Made by a program: the position numbers and the translations under genes | Assembly: GCA_002733905.1 (NCBI GenBank) | Contig: NVXK01000020.1 | Location: 1 to 47,356, forward strand | Source: Robiginitomaculum sp. | GTDB lineage: Bacteria > Pseudomonadota > Alphaproteobacteria > Caulobacterales > Maricaulaceae | Length of the DNA stretch: 47,356 nucleotides | Direction: 5' to 3' | The notes under the pieces: model-generated | The model's database searches: none | The model's input: the letters and a program-made list of their open reading frames with translations, nothing else | Told to the model about the DNA's origin: nothing | Part shown: piece after piece, positions 18,768 to 27,493 of the stretch | Position numbering within the stretch: position 1 is the first letter of the stretch | Layout: each line of letters begins with the position of its first letter

Positions 18768-18777
18768 ACTGCGGCTT
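18757..18777 (-). terminator. Hairpin terminator shared by convergent rpmG and pleD
   Basis: AAGCCGC (18757-18763), a seven-base loop and GCGGCTT (18771-18777) form a 7-bp stem. Read on the minus strand it ends in a run of six T, so it is a good intrinsic terminator for rpmG. On the plus strand only an AT-rich tail follows. The pleD TAA (18765-18767) sits in the loop. Confidence 0.8.
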
Positions 18778-18850
18778 AAATTCTTATTTATAAGATATCA
18801 CACAAAATTCAAACGCGGATAGTATTCTCGGTCAGTCGAGAAGAATATGG

Positions 18851-19018
18851 CTATTTAATTTTGCCTTCTTTGAAGTCAACGTGCTTACGTACAACTGGGT
18901 CATATTTCTTTTTGACCATTTTGTCCGTCATTGTACGGGCATTTTTCTTTGTTACATAGAAATATCCGGTGCCTGCTGTTGAGTTCAAACGGATTTTAAC
19001 TGTGGTTGGCTTCGCCAT
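18851..19018 (-). CDS. rpmG: 50S ribosomal protein L33
   Basis: A 55-residue basic protein starting [16 protein letters not shown] and containing [12 protein letters not shown] and [16 protein letters not shown]. It is the full length of bacterial L33 and matches the cysteine-free form that needs no zinc. It belongs to the large ribosomal subunit. It lies on the minus strand, converging with pleD. The neighbourhood divk-pleD-rpmG is the usual one in Caulobacterales as I recall it. The ATG is clear, and the stop TAG at 18851-18853 is followed 74 bases on by the terminator. Confidence 0.97.
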   Translation of the reverse strand: MAKPTTVKIRLNSTAGTGYFYVTKKNARTMTDKMVKKKYDPVVRKHVDFKEGKIK

Positions 19019-19088
19019 GACTATAGTCCTTAAATATGGGTTTTACCCTTAATCTTGATGGCGGAACATACTTGGGAAAACACACATG

Positions 19089-20267
19089 TCAACCATTTTG
19101 ACGCGGTTTTTTCATAAGCTTTCGTACAAAAACGACACTAAAGCCCGCACAGCCTAATCCTGCAAGTGTCCACATAAAGCCATAAGGTACAAAAATGTCC
19201 ATCATGATGCCTGAAACAGGGGGAATGATCAGGGAACCGACGGCGTAAGCAAAGATAAATGCCGCATTTGCAGCCGCTATACGGGGGCCGTGAAAACGTT
19301 CCGCGAGCAATACAAGGCCAACCGTATAAATCGCCGTGGCCAGCCCAACATATAAAAATAACAAACACCCAAGCAAGACAAAATGATCGCCAGCCATGAC
19401 CATAAAAATGGGACCGATGAAAGCTACCCCCATTAATCCAAGCATTAATTTTTCGCGGTTAACGCGATCCGCCAACATGCCCATTGGATATTGAAAGAGG
19501 GCATTGCCAATTGTGGCGACGAGCAAAAGCATACGCCCCATATGTTCCGTATTCCCAAGTCGCGTTACGTAAACAGGGATGAAATGAAAGATCAACTGCT
19601 CGATTGCGCCAAATACAATACCGCAAGCCATCAAGGATGGTGCCGCAAACACAATTATAATTATGGGCTTAAACCCTGCGTGTTCTTTGGGCGGAGGCAC
19701 GACATTTGTGGCCCCCTTAAGAAAGATAAAAGGCACCAGCCCTATTAAAAACAAACTCCCGCCAATAAGATAAGTCGGCCAACTTTCAATACCTGTAAAG
19801 GTCGCGACAAAAACAGCAATGCCACTACCAATGCCAAACCCACCAGCAAGGGCCGTACCGTACATGCCCAAAATACGCCCGCGTAAATGATCAGGCGCCA
19901 GTTGATTTATCCATGTCTCGACGACAACAAATAAAATTGCAAAGGCACTTGATTGCACAAGGCGCACGAGAAACCACGCATTTACTGACCAAAATAATTT
20001 ATAAAGTGGGAAGCATAATGCCCCGATGATCAGTGCAATGACCATTATCCATTTTGCGTTAAACTTGCTGAGGAGTTTTGGGGTAATGGGCGTTATAAGT
20101 ATAGACATAACCGCCCCAACGGAAATCAGCCAGCCTAATAATGCGCCTGAACTGGTCATACGTTCCAGGTTTTGTGCGATGACGGGGGCGGAATATCCAA
20201 ACCCAAGAGACGCAGAACCCATGGCAAGAATAGCCGTGATAATACCGAGTTTTTGCGAACGGCTCAT
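19089..20267 (-). CDS. Major facilitator superfamily transporter
   Basis: A 392-residue inner-membrane transporter with about 12 hydrophobic helices. Diagnostic stretches include LRGRILGMYGTALAGGFGIGSGIA in the first half and PMGMLADRVNREKLM, the MFS A-like loop, in the second. It resembles the small YcaD-like drug/metabolite branch; the substrate is unknown. A GTG ten codons upstream (20297) is also in frame, but it lies inside the tandem repeat at 20292-20345. The ATG at 20267 followed by SRSQKLGIITAIL is preferred. It is downstream of the NUDIX gene on the same strand, with about 70 bases between. The signal is clear for the family and weak for function. Confidence 0.88.
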   Translation of the reverse strand: MSRSQKLGIITAILAMGSASLGFGYSAPVIAQNLERMTSSGALLGWLISVGAVMSILITPITPKLLSKFNAKWIMVIALIIGALCFPLYKLFWSVNAWFLVRLVQSSAFAILFVVVETWINQLAPDHLRGRILGMYGTALAGGFGIGSGIAVFVATFTGIESWPTYLIGGSLFLIGLVPFIFLKGATNVVPPPKEHAGFKPIIIIVFAAPSLMACGIVFGAIEQLIFHFIPVYVTRLGNTEHMGRMLLLVATIGNALFQYPMGMLADRVNREKLMLGLMGVAFIGPIFMVMAGDHFVLLGCLLFLYVGLATAIYTVGLVLLAERFHGPRIAAANAAFIFAYAVGSLIIPPVSGIMMDIFVPYGFMWTLAGLGCAGFSVVFVRKLMKKPRQNG

Positions 20268-20291
20268 TGTCGCTTCAGGCACTTGTACGCG

Positions 20292-20345
20292 TGTCACTTT
20301 TGGCCTGTCACTTTTAGGAATGTCACTTTTAGGAATGTCATTTGG
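20292..20345. repeat. Short tandem repeat between NUDIX and MFS genes
   Basis: Two perfect 15-bp units (TGTCACTTTTAGGAA at 20306-20320 and 20321-20335) are flanked by a degenerate copy on each side. The array covers the NUDIX stop codon (20338-20340) and the leader of the MFS gene. It could arise by slippage and change the spacing between the two genes. Confidence 0.8.
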
Positions 20346-21042
20346 GAAATCTTGTGAGTATAAACTTGCGGTGTTGTACGTGCGTGAAAACTATGTCGTG
20401 AGGTGGATTGTCATAGCCAAGATATGTCTCTAACTCGCCAAGCATCATTTTCGTGGCGCGGTGCATTTTAAGCGCACGCGCTTCTTCAAACGTAAACCAA
20501 TGGGTATCGACTAATTCCGCGCTGTTTTCAAAGGGACGGTTAGCGGCTTCTGTATCGAGGCGCGCCAAGAAAAACCAAGTGTCGAAACGCTTGTCATGAT
20601 ATGGGGGCGTGATGGCGCGGGCGAATACCTCTATGTCTGCAAGCACGGGTAAATACCCTTGGCTATGGAAGGCTTTCCAAGACGGGTCATTGATCGCGCT
20701 TTGCGGTGTGCCTCTTTTGCCAAGGATAAGGGAGGTCTCTTCAAATGTTTCGCGCACACTGGCAAGCACACAGGCACGGGCGCGGGCAGGCGTCATCGCT
20801 TTTTCTAAGATTTCGCGTGTTCGGGAATTCGGATGGTCGTGGGCAGGGGCATAGTTATCGGATGGATCGACGCGTCCGCCAGGAAAGACATAAACACTGG
20901 GCAAAAAATCATGTTTGTGTGACCGTTTTCCCATCAAAATTTGTTGTTGCCCATTATCATCACGCAATAACACAATGGTCGAGGCCAATTTGGGTCTCGG
21001 TGCGATACGACCAGGGATGGGTTTAGGGAGTTCAATCATCAA
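20338..21042 (-). CDS. NUDIX hydrolase with split Nudix box
   Basis: A 234-residue hydrolase of nucleoside-diphosphate-linked compounds. The Nudix box is present, but its glycine part GGRVD (55-59) is separated from RETFEET (97-103) by an insert of about 37 residues. This layout is known in NUDT19/RP2-like Nudix proteins, several of which act on CoA or acyl-CoA. The catalytic glutamates in REtfEE are kept. The C-terminal part (WFTFEEARAL) is typical of the fold. It is the first gene of a possible two-gene unit with the MFS transporter. The substrate cannot be told from the sequence. Confidence 0.87.
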   Translation of the reverse strand: MMIELPKPIPGRIAPRPKLASTIVLLRDDNGQQQILMGKRSHKHDFLPSVYVFPGGRVDPSDNYAPAHDHPNSRTREILEKAMTPARARACVLASVRETFEETSLILGKRGTPQSAINDPSWKAFHSQGYLPVLADIEVFARAITPPYHDKRFDTWFFLARLDTEAANRPFENSAELVDTHWFTFEEARALKMHRATKMMLGELETYLGYDNPPHDIVFTHVQHRKFILTRFPK

Positions 21043-21289
21043 ATGTCTCGGATATTATATTTTAGGATATTCATCCGTTTTAGGCGCGTGAAATTTATTT
21101 GTATAGCTTTTCTTCAAACACTTATAGCGTCGCAAGGCTCCCCTTTGACGTTTTGCTTGTCATCTCACCCTTTAGCAAGGCAGTGTTGCACCCAAGAATA
21201 TGCTTTCATCTGCGTATAATCGGCATACAGGCTAACACATTGCCGTTCACGCTCGCATTTGCTATATTGCCCACACGAGGAGTTCGTTT

Positions 21290-22093
21290 ATGGCTATAGG
21301 TTCACGCAGAGACACCGAAGAGAAAATTGAGGGAACATATGTTGTTCACCCTGATCGGAAAACATCGCGCATGAAACCCCTAAAAGCCATGTCGCATTTT
21401 CGCAAACTTATTGCGGACAAAGAAGACACAGAGCAAGTTTTTCACATTATTCAGTCTCTCAGTGGTAAAACCCTGATCAGGGATTTGAAACGCTTTGCGG
21501 CCACACCCGAAGGGGCGCAACGCATCAAAGAAAGACGCTATTTACAGCCCATACTTGATGATCATGACACGATATTGAAAACGCCTGCGGGCAGTGTCGG
21601 CCATGCATATGTTGAGTTTATGCGGAGCCAAGGTCTCTCCTCGCAAGGCTTGATTGATGAATATGAACGCTTTGGTAAAACGCAAAACGAACATGATGAT
21701 CTGATTCAATGGTATAGTAACCGTTTGCGCGATACACATGATTTATTGCATATCCTGACAGGCTATAGCCGCGACGCATTGGGCGAAACCTGTGTGCTTG
21801 CCACAAGTTATAGCCAACATTTTAGCCCTGGTGTGATATTTATCTCGGTCATGGGTGGTTTTGAAATTCGCAAATACGCGCCGAAAGACTGCTCCGTTAT
21901 GGGCGCTGTCTTTGAGGGGAAACGCAATGGCAAACATGCACAAAGCATCGTGACCCAAGACATACCTGCTTTGCTCGCAGAGCCTTTAGACGCAGCGCGT
22001 AAACGCATGGGCTTTGTCACACCTGTAAAATATAACCGCGTCCACACCGCCTGTTACGCCGCAGGCATTGATCCATATTTGGTGATTAGCTGA
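21290..22093 (+). CDS. coq4: Ubiquinone biosynthesis protein Coq4-like
   Basis: A 267-residue Coq4 family protein. The zinc signature HDxxH-X11-E is exact: His150, Asp151, His154 and Glu166 in DTHDLLHILTGYSRDALGE. Coq4 proteins are needed for ubiquinone synthesis. Recent work on the family assigns them oxidative decarboxylation at C1 of the ring. A strong ribosome-binding site (GAGGAG) precedes the ATG. The gene stands alone on the plus strand between NUDIX and rnr and ends 16 bases before the rnr stop. About 247 bases lie upstream, between it and the divergent NUDIX gene. Confidence 0.9.
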   Translation: MAIGSRRDTEEKIEGTYVVHPDRKTSRMKPLKAMSHFRKLIADKEDTEQVFHIIQSLSGKTLIRDLKRFAATPEGAQRIKERRYLQPILDDHDTILKTPAGSVGHAYVEFMRSQGLSSQGLIDEYERFGKTQNEHDDLIQWYSNRLRDTHDLLHILTGYSRDALGETCVLATSYSQHFSPGVIFISVMGGFEIRKYAPKDCSVMGAVFEGKRNGKHAQSIVTQDIPALLAEPLDAARKRMGFVTPVKYNRVHTACYAAGIDPYLVIS

Positions 22094-22108
22094 TTACCGA
22101 GATCCACA

Positions 22109-24385
22109 TTACCGGGATCCACTGCGTTTTCGGTTTTTGCCTTTAAAGCTACCACGTTTAGGGCCACCGGGACGGGTGCGATTACGGTAATGGCTTGGCG
22201 GAACGTTTTTGGGACGTTTGCCTTGCTCTGGATCCGTAAGCATTTCAAATATGAGCCCGCCTGTTAGCGGTGTCGCCTCAAGAAGCCGTATTTTCACACG
22301 ACGCCCAAATTTATAAGTACCGCCTGTTTCCACGCCAATAAGTGACTTGGTTTTCTCGTCAAATATATAGCGTTCAACGCCAAGCCGACTGACGGGGCAA
22401 AACCCGTCTGCGCCTGTTTCGTCGAGTTGAATAAACATACCGGCACGGGTTACGCCTGCGATGCGTCCTTCAAATTCTGCCCCAATACGGTCTTGGAGAT
22501 AGGCAGCGATATAACGGTCTTTACTGTCACGTTCCGCCGCCATAGCGCGGCGCTCTGTATTGCTAATGTGTTCCGAAATTTCTTTCAGGCGCGATACCTC
22601 TTCCGTGCTAATCCCGTCATCGCCGAGCGTATAGGCACTGATCAATGCCCGATGGACAATCAAATCGGCGTAACGGCGAATAGGTGAAGTAAAATGCGCG
22701 TAATGGGTCAGGTTAAGACCAAAATGCCCACCATTTTTCGGGCCGTAATAGGCTTGCATTTGCGTGCGTAGAACGGACATGCTGACGGTTTCGGCTAAAT
22801 CTTTTTCACGCGCACTATCAATAAGGCGGTTAAAGCGTTTGGGCGTAATCCGCTCTCCCATTGACCATTTCAGACCGAGGGCAGGGAGGAAGTCCGACAG
22901 GCCTTGAATTTTCTCATGGCTAGGGCCTTCATGCACGCGGTAGATAAGCTCTGCATTCTTGGCGTCAAGCGCTTGCGCCGCCGAAACATTGGCTTGGATC
23001 ATAAATTCTTCAACCAGCATATGAGCGTCAAAACGCTCACGCACTTCGATAGAAATGACATTGCCTTTCTCATCCACGCGTACACGGCGCTCTGGCACAT
23101 CAATTTCGAGAGGGCCACGGCGTTCACGGGCGATTTTCACGCTTTCATAGGCAGCATATAAATCTTTAAGAATATCTTCTACCGCCAAAGCTTCAGGCGC
23201 AGTTTTTCCTTCTGGTTTAAAGACTGTTTGGGCTTGGCTATAGGTGAGGCGCGCGTGCGAGCGCATAATGCCGCGCACGAATTTATGCCCAATTTTATCA
23301 CCTTCTGCATTAAAACGCATACGTACCGCAAGGCAGGCACGGTCTTCGTTCGGACGCAAGGAACACAAATCAGCAGAGAGCTCTTCTGGCAACATAGGTT
23401 CAACACGGTCTGGGAGGTAAACCGAATTACCACGTTTAAACGCGCCTTTATCAAGCGCACTGCCGGGGCGCACATAGACGCTGACATCGGCAATCGCGAC
23501 CCAGACAATATGGCCACCAATATTTTTGGGACTATCATCTGGACTCGCGAAAATCGCGTCATCAAAATCTTTCGCGTCATCGGGGTCGATGGTAATCAGG
23601 GGCACATCGCGGATGTCTTGGCGTGTTTTACTCAGGGCTGGCAGGGAGAGCTTGCTCGCCTCTGCCAATTCATCGGAACTGAACCCAAGAGGGATATTAT
23701 GTGCATAGAGCGAGATAATTGAAGCCGAACGCGGATGATTGGCAGAGCCAAGCACTTCGCTTATGCGGGCAATCCTATCACCTTTGTGACGGGCATCGGA
23801 AAGCTCGAACAAGACGAGGTCTTGGTCTTTCAGACCTAGGCTTTCCATTTGTCCACGCGCAGGTAAATGATCATAGCGAGAGCCTTTGGCCACAGGGCGA
23901 ATACGCCATCCGCGCCCCCCTTTGACAACCACACCCAATTGGGTTTGTGGCCCTTCGCCAAGTGTTTTAATCACTTCGCCTGTAAAGACATCACCGCGTT
24001 TTTCGATACGTAACAATGCACGGTCACCAATGCCAAGTTTTGCATTGGCATGTACCGCAGACTTTTTGTGGCGCATTTTTTCAAAGACGATAATATGAGG
24101 CGGTTTGCTCTTGCCTTCCCATTTGACAGGCACAGCAATCAGGTCGCCCTGATCGTCAATATGATCAATGCGCGCCGCCATGACGCGCGGCAATGTACCC
24201 GAACAGCGATATGTACGCCGATCCGTACGGATCAATGTGCCGTCTTCGGTAAGTTCACTTAAAATGAGGCGGAGTTCACGACGTTGGTCGCCAGACAGGC
24301 CAAGCGCACGCACAAGGCCGCGCTTGGTCAATTCTTCGCTCGTCTCGCGAACCGTTTTCAATATGGTGTCGCGTGTAATTTTCAT
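22109..24385 (-). CDS. rnr: Ribonuclease R (RNB family 3'-5' exoribonuclease)
   Basis: A 758-residue exoribonuclease that degrades structured RNA. Order: N-terminal helix-turn-helix (about 5-60), cold-shock-like domains (65-210), an RNB catalytic domain with TIDPDDAKDFDDAIF (265-279), whose aspartates bind magnesium, and an S1 domain near 645-725 (GAEFEGRIAGVTRAGMFIQL). A basic tail rich in Arg, Lys and Gly ends the protein and probably binds RNA. It lies 18 bases downstream of topA, so the two are likely co-transcribed, an arrangement common in Alphaproteobacteria. Confidence 0.95.
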   Translation of the reverse strand: MKITRDTILKTVRETSEELTKRGLVRALGLSGDQRRELRLILSELTEDGTLIRTDRRTYRCSGTLPRVMAARIDHIDDQGDLIAVPVKWEGKSKPPHIIVFEKMRHKKSAVHANAKLGIGDRALLRIEKRGDVFTGEVIKTLGEGPQTQLGVVVKGGRGWRIRPVAKGSRYDHLPARGQMESLGLKDQDLVLFELSDARHKGDRIARISEVLGSANHPRSASIISLYAHNIPLGFSSDELAEASKLSLPALSKTRQDIRDVPLITIDPDDAKDFDDAIFASPDDSPKNIGGHIVWVAIADVSVYVRPGSALDKGAFKRGNSVYLPDRVEPMLPEELSADLCSLRPNEDRACLAVRMRFNAEGDKIGHKFVRGIMRSHARLTYSQAQTVFKPEGKTAPEALAVEDILKDLYAAYESVKIARERRGPLEIDVPERRVRVDEKGNVISIEVRERFDAHMLVEEFMIQANVSAAQALDAKNAELIYRVHEGPSHEKIQGLSDFLPALGLKWSMGERITPKRFNRLIDSAREKDLAETVSMSVLRTQMQAYYGPKNGGHFGLNLTHYAHFTSPIRRYADLIVHRALISAYTLGDDGISTEEVSRLKEISEHISNTERRAMAAERDSKDRYIAAYLQDRIGAEFEGRIAGVTRAGMFIQLDETGADGFCPVSRLGVERYIFDEKTKSLIGVETGGTYKFGRRVKIRLLEATPLTGGLIFEMLTDPEQGKRPKNVPPSHYRNRTRPGGPKRGSFKGKNRKRSGSR

Positions 24386-24403
24386 GCAATAACCTTTACC
24401 CTG

Positions 24404-27049
24404 TTATGTGTCGTCATTCGAAGACGTCTCAGGGGCTTTCTTCTGGGCCGCAGGCTTTTTCGCTACGGCTTTCTTTTTAGGAGCAGCTTTCTTCTTTGCT
24501 GCTGGTTTCTTTTTCGCCGCAGGCTTTTTCTTTGCAGCGGGCTTCTTCTTAGCAGGTTTTTTCTTTTTGCCACCCTTGGCTTCTTTGGCGGCAATATATT
24601 CGAGCGCCATTTCCAAAGTGACATCATTAGGGTCAACGTCCTTAGGCAAAGTCGCATTGACTTTCTCGTATTTCACATACGGGCCGTAACGACCAGACAT
24701 AACACGCACAGGTTTGTCTGTCTTAGGATGATTGCCAAGTTCTTTGAGAGCGCTCGCACCGCGAGAGCCACCTTTGGCGCGTTTTTCCGCCAGTAATATG
24801 ACGGCGCGGTTCAGGCCAACTTCGAACATTTCGTCAATGTCTTGCAGATTGGCATATGTGCCTGCATGTAAAATATACGGGCCAAAGCGACCGAGAGAGC
24901 CGACAATTTTTTTACCGTCTTCTGGATGGTCACCAATATGACGCGGTAGGCTCAATAGTTTTAAGCCTTTGAATAAATCCATATCATCATATGGCCATGT
25001 TTTGGGCAGGCTTGTCCGTTTTGGTTTTTTGTCTTCACCAAGTTGTACATAAGGGCCATACCGACCATTTTTGAGCCAGACATCAAGACCGCTATCAGGA
25101 TCAACGCCGAGGACTTTGTCTTCGCTCGGTGCGGATTCACCGTCTTTTTGACCAAAGGGACGCGTGTGCTTACATTCTGGGTAATCAGAACAGCCAACGA
25201 AAGCCCCAAAACGGCTAACCTTCAAACTTAGCTGACCTGTTTCACAGGCAGGGCATTTACGTGGGTCTGAGCCATCTTCTTTTGGAGGGAATACCATCGG
25301 CCCAAGGGCAATATTAAGGGCGTCGAGAACTTGGGTTACCCGTAGTTCTTTTGTCCCGTCAACAAGAGCGGAAAACCCTTCCCAGAAATCTGACAGCAAT
25401 ACTTTCCATTCAAGCTTGCCATCGGAAACTAAATCAAGGCGCTCCTCAAGTTCAGCCGTATAATCATACGCAATATATTTGGTGAAGAACTCTTCCAAGA
25501 AAGCAACAACAAGGCGGCCTTTATCATCTGGAATAAAACGGCGTTTGTCGAGGGTGACATAGCCACGGTCTTGTAACACTTTTAAAACAGACGCATATGT
25601 TGATGGGCGACCAATGCCTAATTCTTCCATACGTTTGACAAGTGACGCTTCACTAAAACGCGGTGGGGGTTGTGTGAAATGCTGTTCGGCTTCCACTTTT
25701 TCCCCAACAACCATATCGCCAGCCGTCACAGTTGGTAGGCGTACGCCGTCGCCGTCTTTGTCTGCACCGCTCTCGACGTATAATGTCAAGAACCCATCAA
25801 AGCGTACAACTGTACCCGTTGCGCGTAGACCAACTGTCTTGTCGCGGTCTTCAATAGTGATGGTTGTACGTTCTAATTCTGCCGAGGCCATTTGAGACGC
25901 CGTCGCGCGGTTCCAGACAAGTTGGTAAAGCTTGGCTTGGTCACCAGAAAGATTGAGACTATCTGGCGAGCGGGTAAAACTTGTTGGGCGAATGGCTTCA
26001 TGGGCCTCTTGCGCGTTTTTGGCTTTGGTTTTGTAAACACGCGGACTGCTCGGCACATATTTACCGCCAAATTTATTGCTAATTGCCGAGCGTACTTCTG
26101 TAATCGCTTCACCAACCATAGAAACACCGTCAGTACGCATATAGGTGATAAGACCAACGGTCTCGCCGCCAATATCAATACCTTCATACAATTTTTGCGC
26201 CGTTTGCATTGTGCGTGTGGCAGAGAAGCCAAGCTTGCGACTGGCTTCTTGTTGCATGGTAGAGGTTGTAAATGGTGGTTGCGGATGACGCTTAACAGGT
26301 TTGGCTTCAACCGAAGTGATCGACAACGACGCTGCTTTCACTGCGTCACGCCCTGCGTACGCGAGGGCTTCCGTATTGAGGCTGAATTTTTTAAGTTTTT
26401 CACCGTTTAGAGAAACAAGACTAGCTGGGAAGTTCGCACCCTTAGCGCTCGCAATCTGCGCGCCTACTGTCCAGTATTCTTCGGATTTAAATTGTTCGAT
26501 TTCTGTTTCGCGTTCACAAATAAGGCGAAGGGTAACCGATTGCACACGACCCGCAGAACGCGCCCCCGGAAGTTTGCGCCATAGAACTGGCGAAAGGGTG
26601 AAACCCACAAGATAATCAAGTGCACGACGGGCGAGATAGGCATTTACCAATTCCATATCCAGTTCACGCGGCGCTTTAATGGCGTCGGTTACCGATTTTT
26701 TGGTAATGGCATTAAAAACAACGCGCTCAATCTGTTTGCCCTTAAGCGCTTTCTTTTTGTTCAGTACTTCTAGTAAATGCCACGAAATGGCTTCACCTTC
26801 TCTATCCGGATCGGTCGCGAGAATGAGTTTGTCTGAATCTTTCAGCGCGTTGACAATATCTGCAACACGGGCTTTTGCCCGCGTATCAATGGCCCAATCC
26901 ATTGCAAAGTCTTCGTCGGGGCGGACAGAGCCTGTCTTTGACGGGAGATCCCGTACATGTCCGAAACTCGCGAGGACTTTATAATCTTTACCGAGATATT
27001 TTTCGATCGTTTTGGCTTTCGCCGGCGATTCTACAATCACTAAATTCAT
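24404..27049 (-). CDS. topA: DNA topoisomerase I with lysine-rich tail
   Basis: An 881-residue type IA topoisomerase that relaxes negative supercoils. The Toprim domain has VIVESPAKAKTI with Glu7 and DPDREGE (80-86). The active-site tyrosine is Tyr303 in LITYMRTDGVSM. A C4 zinc unit (CPAC ... GCSDYPEC) and further C-terminal repeats (GRYGPYV) follow. Residues 824-881 form a very basic tail of repeated PAAKKK units. The start at 27049 is the family start, MNLVIVESPAKAKT. The upstream region holds two long palindromes, described separately. Translation initiation looks weak. Confidence 0.97.
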   Translation of the reverse strand: MNLVIVESPAKAKTIEKYLGKDYKVLASFGHVRDLPSKTGSVRPDEDFAMDWAIDTRAKARVADIVNALKDSDKLILATDPDREGEAISWHLLEVLNKKKALKGKQIERVVFNAITKKSVTDAIKAPRELDMELVNAYLARRALDYLVGFTLSPVLWRKLPGARSAGRVQSVTLRLICERETEIEQFKSEEYWTVGAQIASAKGANFPASLVSLNGEKLKKFSLNTEALAYAGRDAVKAASLSITSVEAKPVKRHPQPPFTTSTMQQEASRKLGFSATRTMQTAQKLYEGIDIGGETVGLITYMRTDGVSMVGEAITEVRSAISNKFGGKYVPSSPRVYKTKAKNAQEAHEAIRPTSFTRSPDSLNLSGDQAKLYQLVWNRATASQMASAELERTTITIEDRDKTVGLRATGTVVRFDGFLTLYVESGADKDGDGVRLPTVTAGDMVVGEKVEAEQHFTQPPPRFSEASLVKRMEELGIGRPSTYASVLKVLQDRGYVTLDKRRFIPDDKGRLVVAFLEEFFTKYIAYDYTAELEERLDLVSDGKLEWKVLLSDFWEGFSALVDGTKELRVTQVLDALNIALGPMVFPPKEDGSDPRKCPACETGQLSLKVSRFGAFVGCSDYPECKHTRPFGQKDGESAPSEDKVLGVDPDSGLDVWLKNGRYGPYVQLGEDKKPKRTSLPKTWPYDDMDLFKGLKLLSLPRHIGDHPEDGKKIVGSLGRFGPYILHAGTYANLQDIDEMFEVGLNRAVILLAEKRAKGGSRGASALKELGNHPKTDKPVRVMSGRYGPYVKYEKVNATLPKDVDPNDVTLEMALEYIAAKEAKGGKKKKPAKKKPAAKKKPAAKKKPAAKKKAAPKKKAVAKKPAAQKKAPETSSNDDT
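24407..24580 (-). repeat. Repeats coding the Lys/Ala/Pro tail of TopA
   Basis: The last 58 codons of topA encode AKGGKKKKPAKKKPAAKKK and further PAAKKK-like units before a short acidic end (ETSSNDDT). The DNA is a degenerate 18-bp repeat. Lysine-repeat tails on topoisomerase I are known from mycobacteria, where they raise processivity. Confidence 0.8.
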
Positions 27050-27066
27050 AAGAACACCAATATAAT

Positions 27067-27083
27067 ATAACTATTATAGTTAT
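27067..27083. promoter_or_regulatory. 17-bp palindrome just upstream of topA
   Basis: ATAACTAT, one T, ATAGTTAT: perfect 8-bp arms, centred 26 bases upstream of the topA start. AT-rich, with no T-run typical of termination on either side, so an operator or promoter element is more likely than a terminator. No known regulator is assigned. Confidence 0.5.
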
Positions 27084-27193
27084 TTTGGGGGCAAAACCCC
27101 ATAGGAAATTTCGGCGATATGGGGGTAAGTCGGTGCACTTGTCAACACAAGCCATGAAAAACACCCTATAATAGCTCGTTTTCTCATTATAAC

Positions 27194-27210
27194 GCAATAT
27201 TATATATTGC
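27194..27210. promoter_or_regulatory. Second 17-bp palindrome, topA to small-gene intergenic
   Basis: GCAATAT, tat, ATATTGC: perfect 7-bp arms, 53 bases before the ATG of the small gene at 27263. A TATAAT-like hexamer lies between the two palindromes (near 27167). Together they suggest a shared divergent control region, which is inference. Confidence 0.5.
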
Positions 27211-27262
27211 AACTATAAGTAAATATGACTATAGAAACAGGGTTCACTTTAAGGGAAATAAA

Positions 27263-27469
27263 ATGGCGGCAAAGAAACCCACACGTGAAAAGGTCACGAA
27301 TATAATCAAACATCCATCCGTAATGAATGTAAGCGCATATGAGGCACAAGAATACGTCGACTGCATGCTTGGCGAACTTTGTGATTTCGCCAAAAGAATG
27401 AGCCTACGCGACACGCTTGTATTTTTGGAGATTACACAAAAGGCCATCAAGGACAATGCAAGAAACTAG
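27263..27469 (+). CDS. Small conserved-looking protein, unknown
   Basis: A 68-residue, mostly helical protein starting MAAKKPTREKVTNIIKHPS, with one charged N-terminal segment and an amphipathic C-terminal half (CDFAKRMSLRDTLVFLEITQ). A good ribosome-binding site (AAGGGA, eight bases before the ATG) supports real translation. It is transcribed divergently from topA and converges with dprA. I recognise no domain. It could be a small regulator or adaptor, but nothing in the sequence says which. Confidence 0.7.
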   Translation: MAAKKPTREKVTNIIKHPSVMNVSAYEAQEYVDCMLGELCDFAKRMSLRDTLVFLEITQKAIKDNARN

Positions 27470-27493
27470 GTAAAGCGAAATAATGTATTGCTG

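Noticed and set aside
21099-21299. 66-residue plus-strand frame before coq4
   Set aside because: It overlaps the coq4 start, has no ribosome-binding site and no recognisable features.
23228-23722. 164-residue plus-strand frame opposite rnr
   Set aside because: Shadow of the conserved RNase R catalytic region.
25892-26410. 172-residue plus-strand frame opposite topA
   Set aside because: It lies wholly within the conserved topA gene and is a shadow; no domain or ribosome-binding site.
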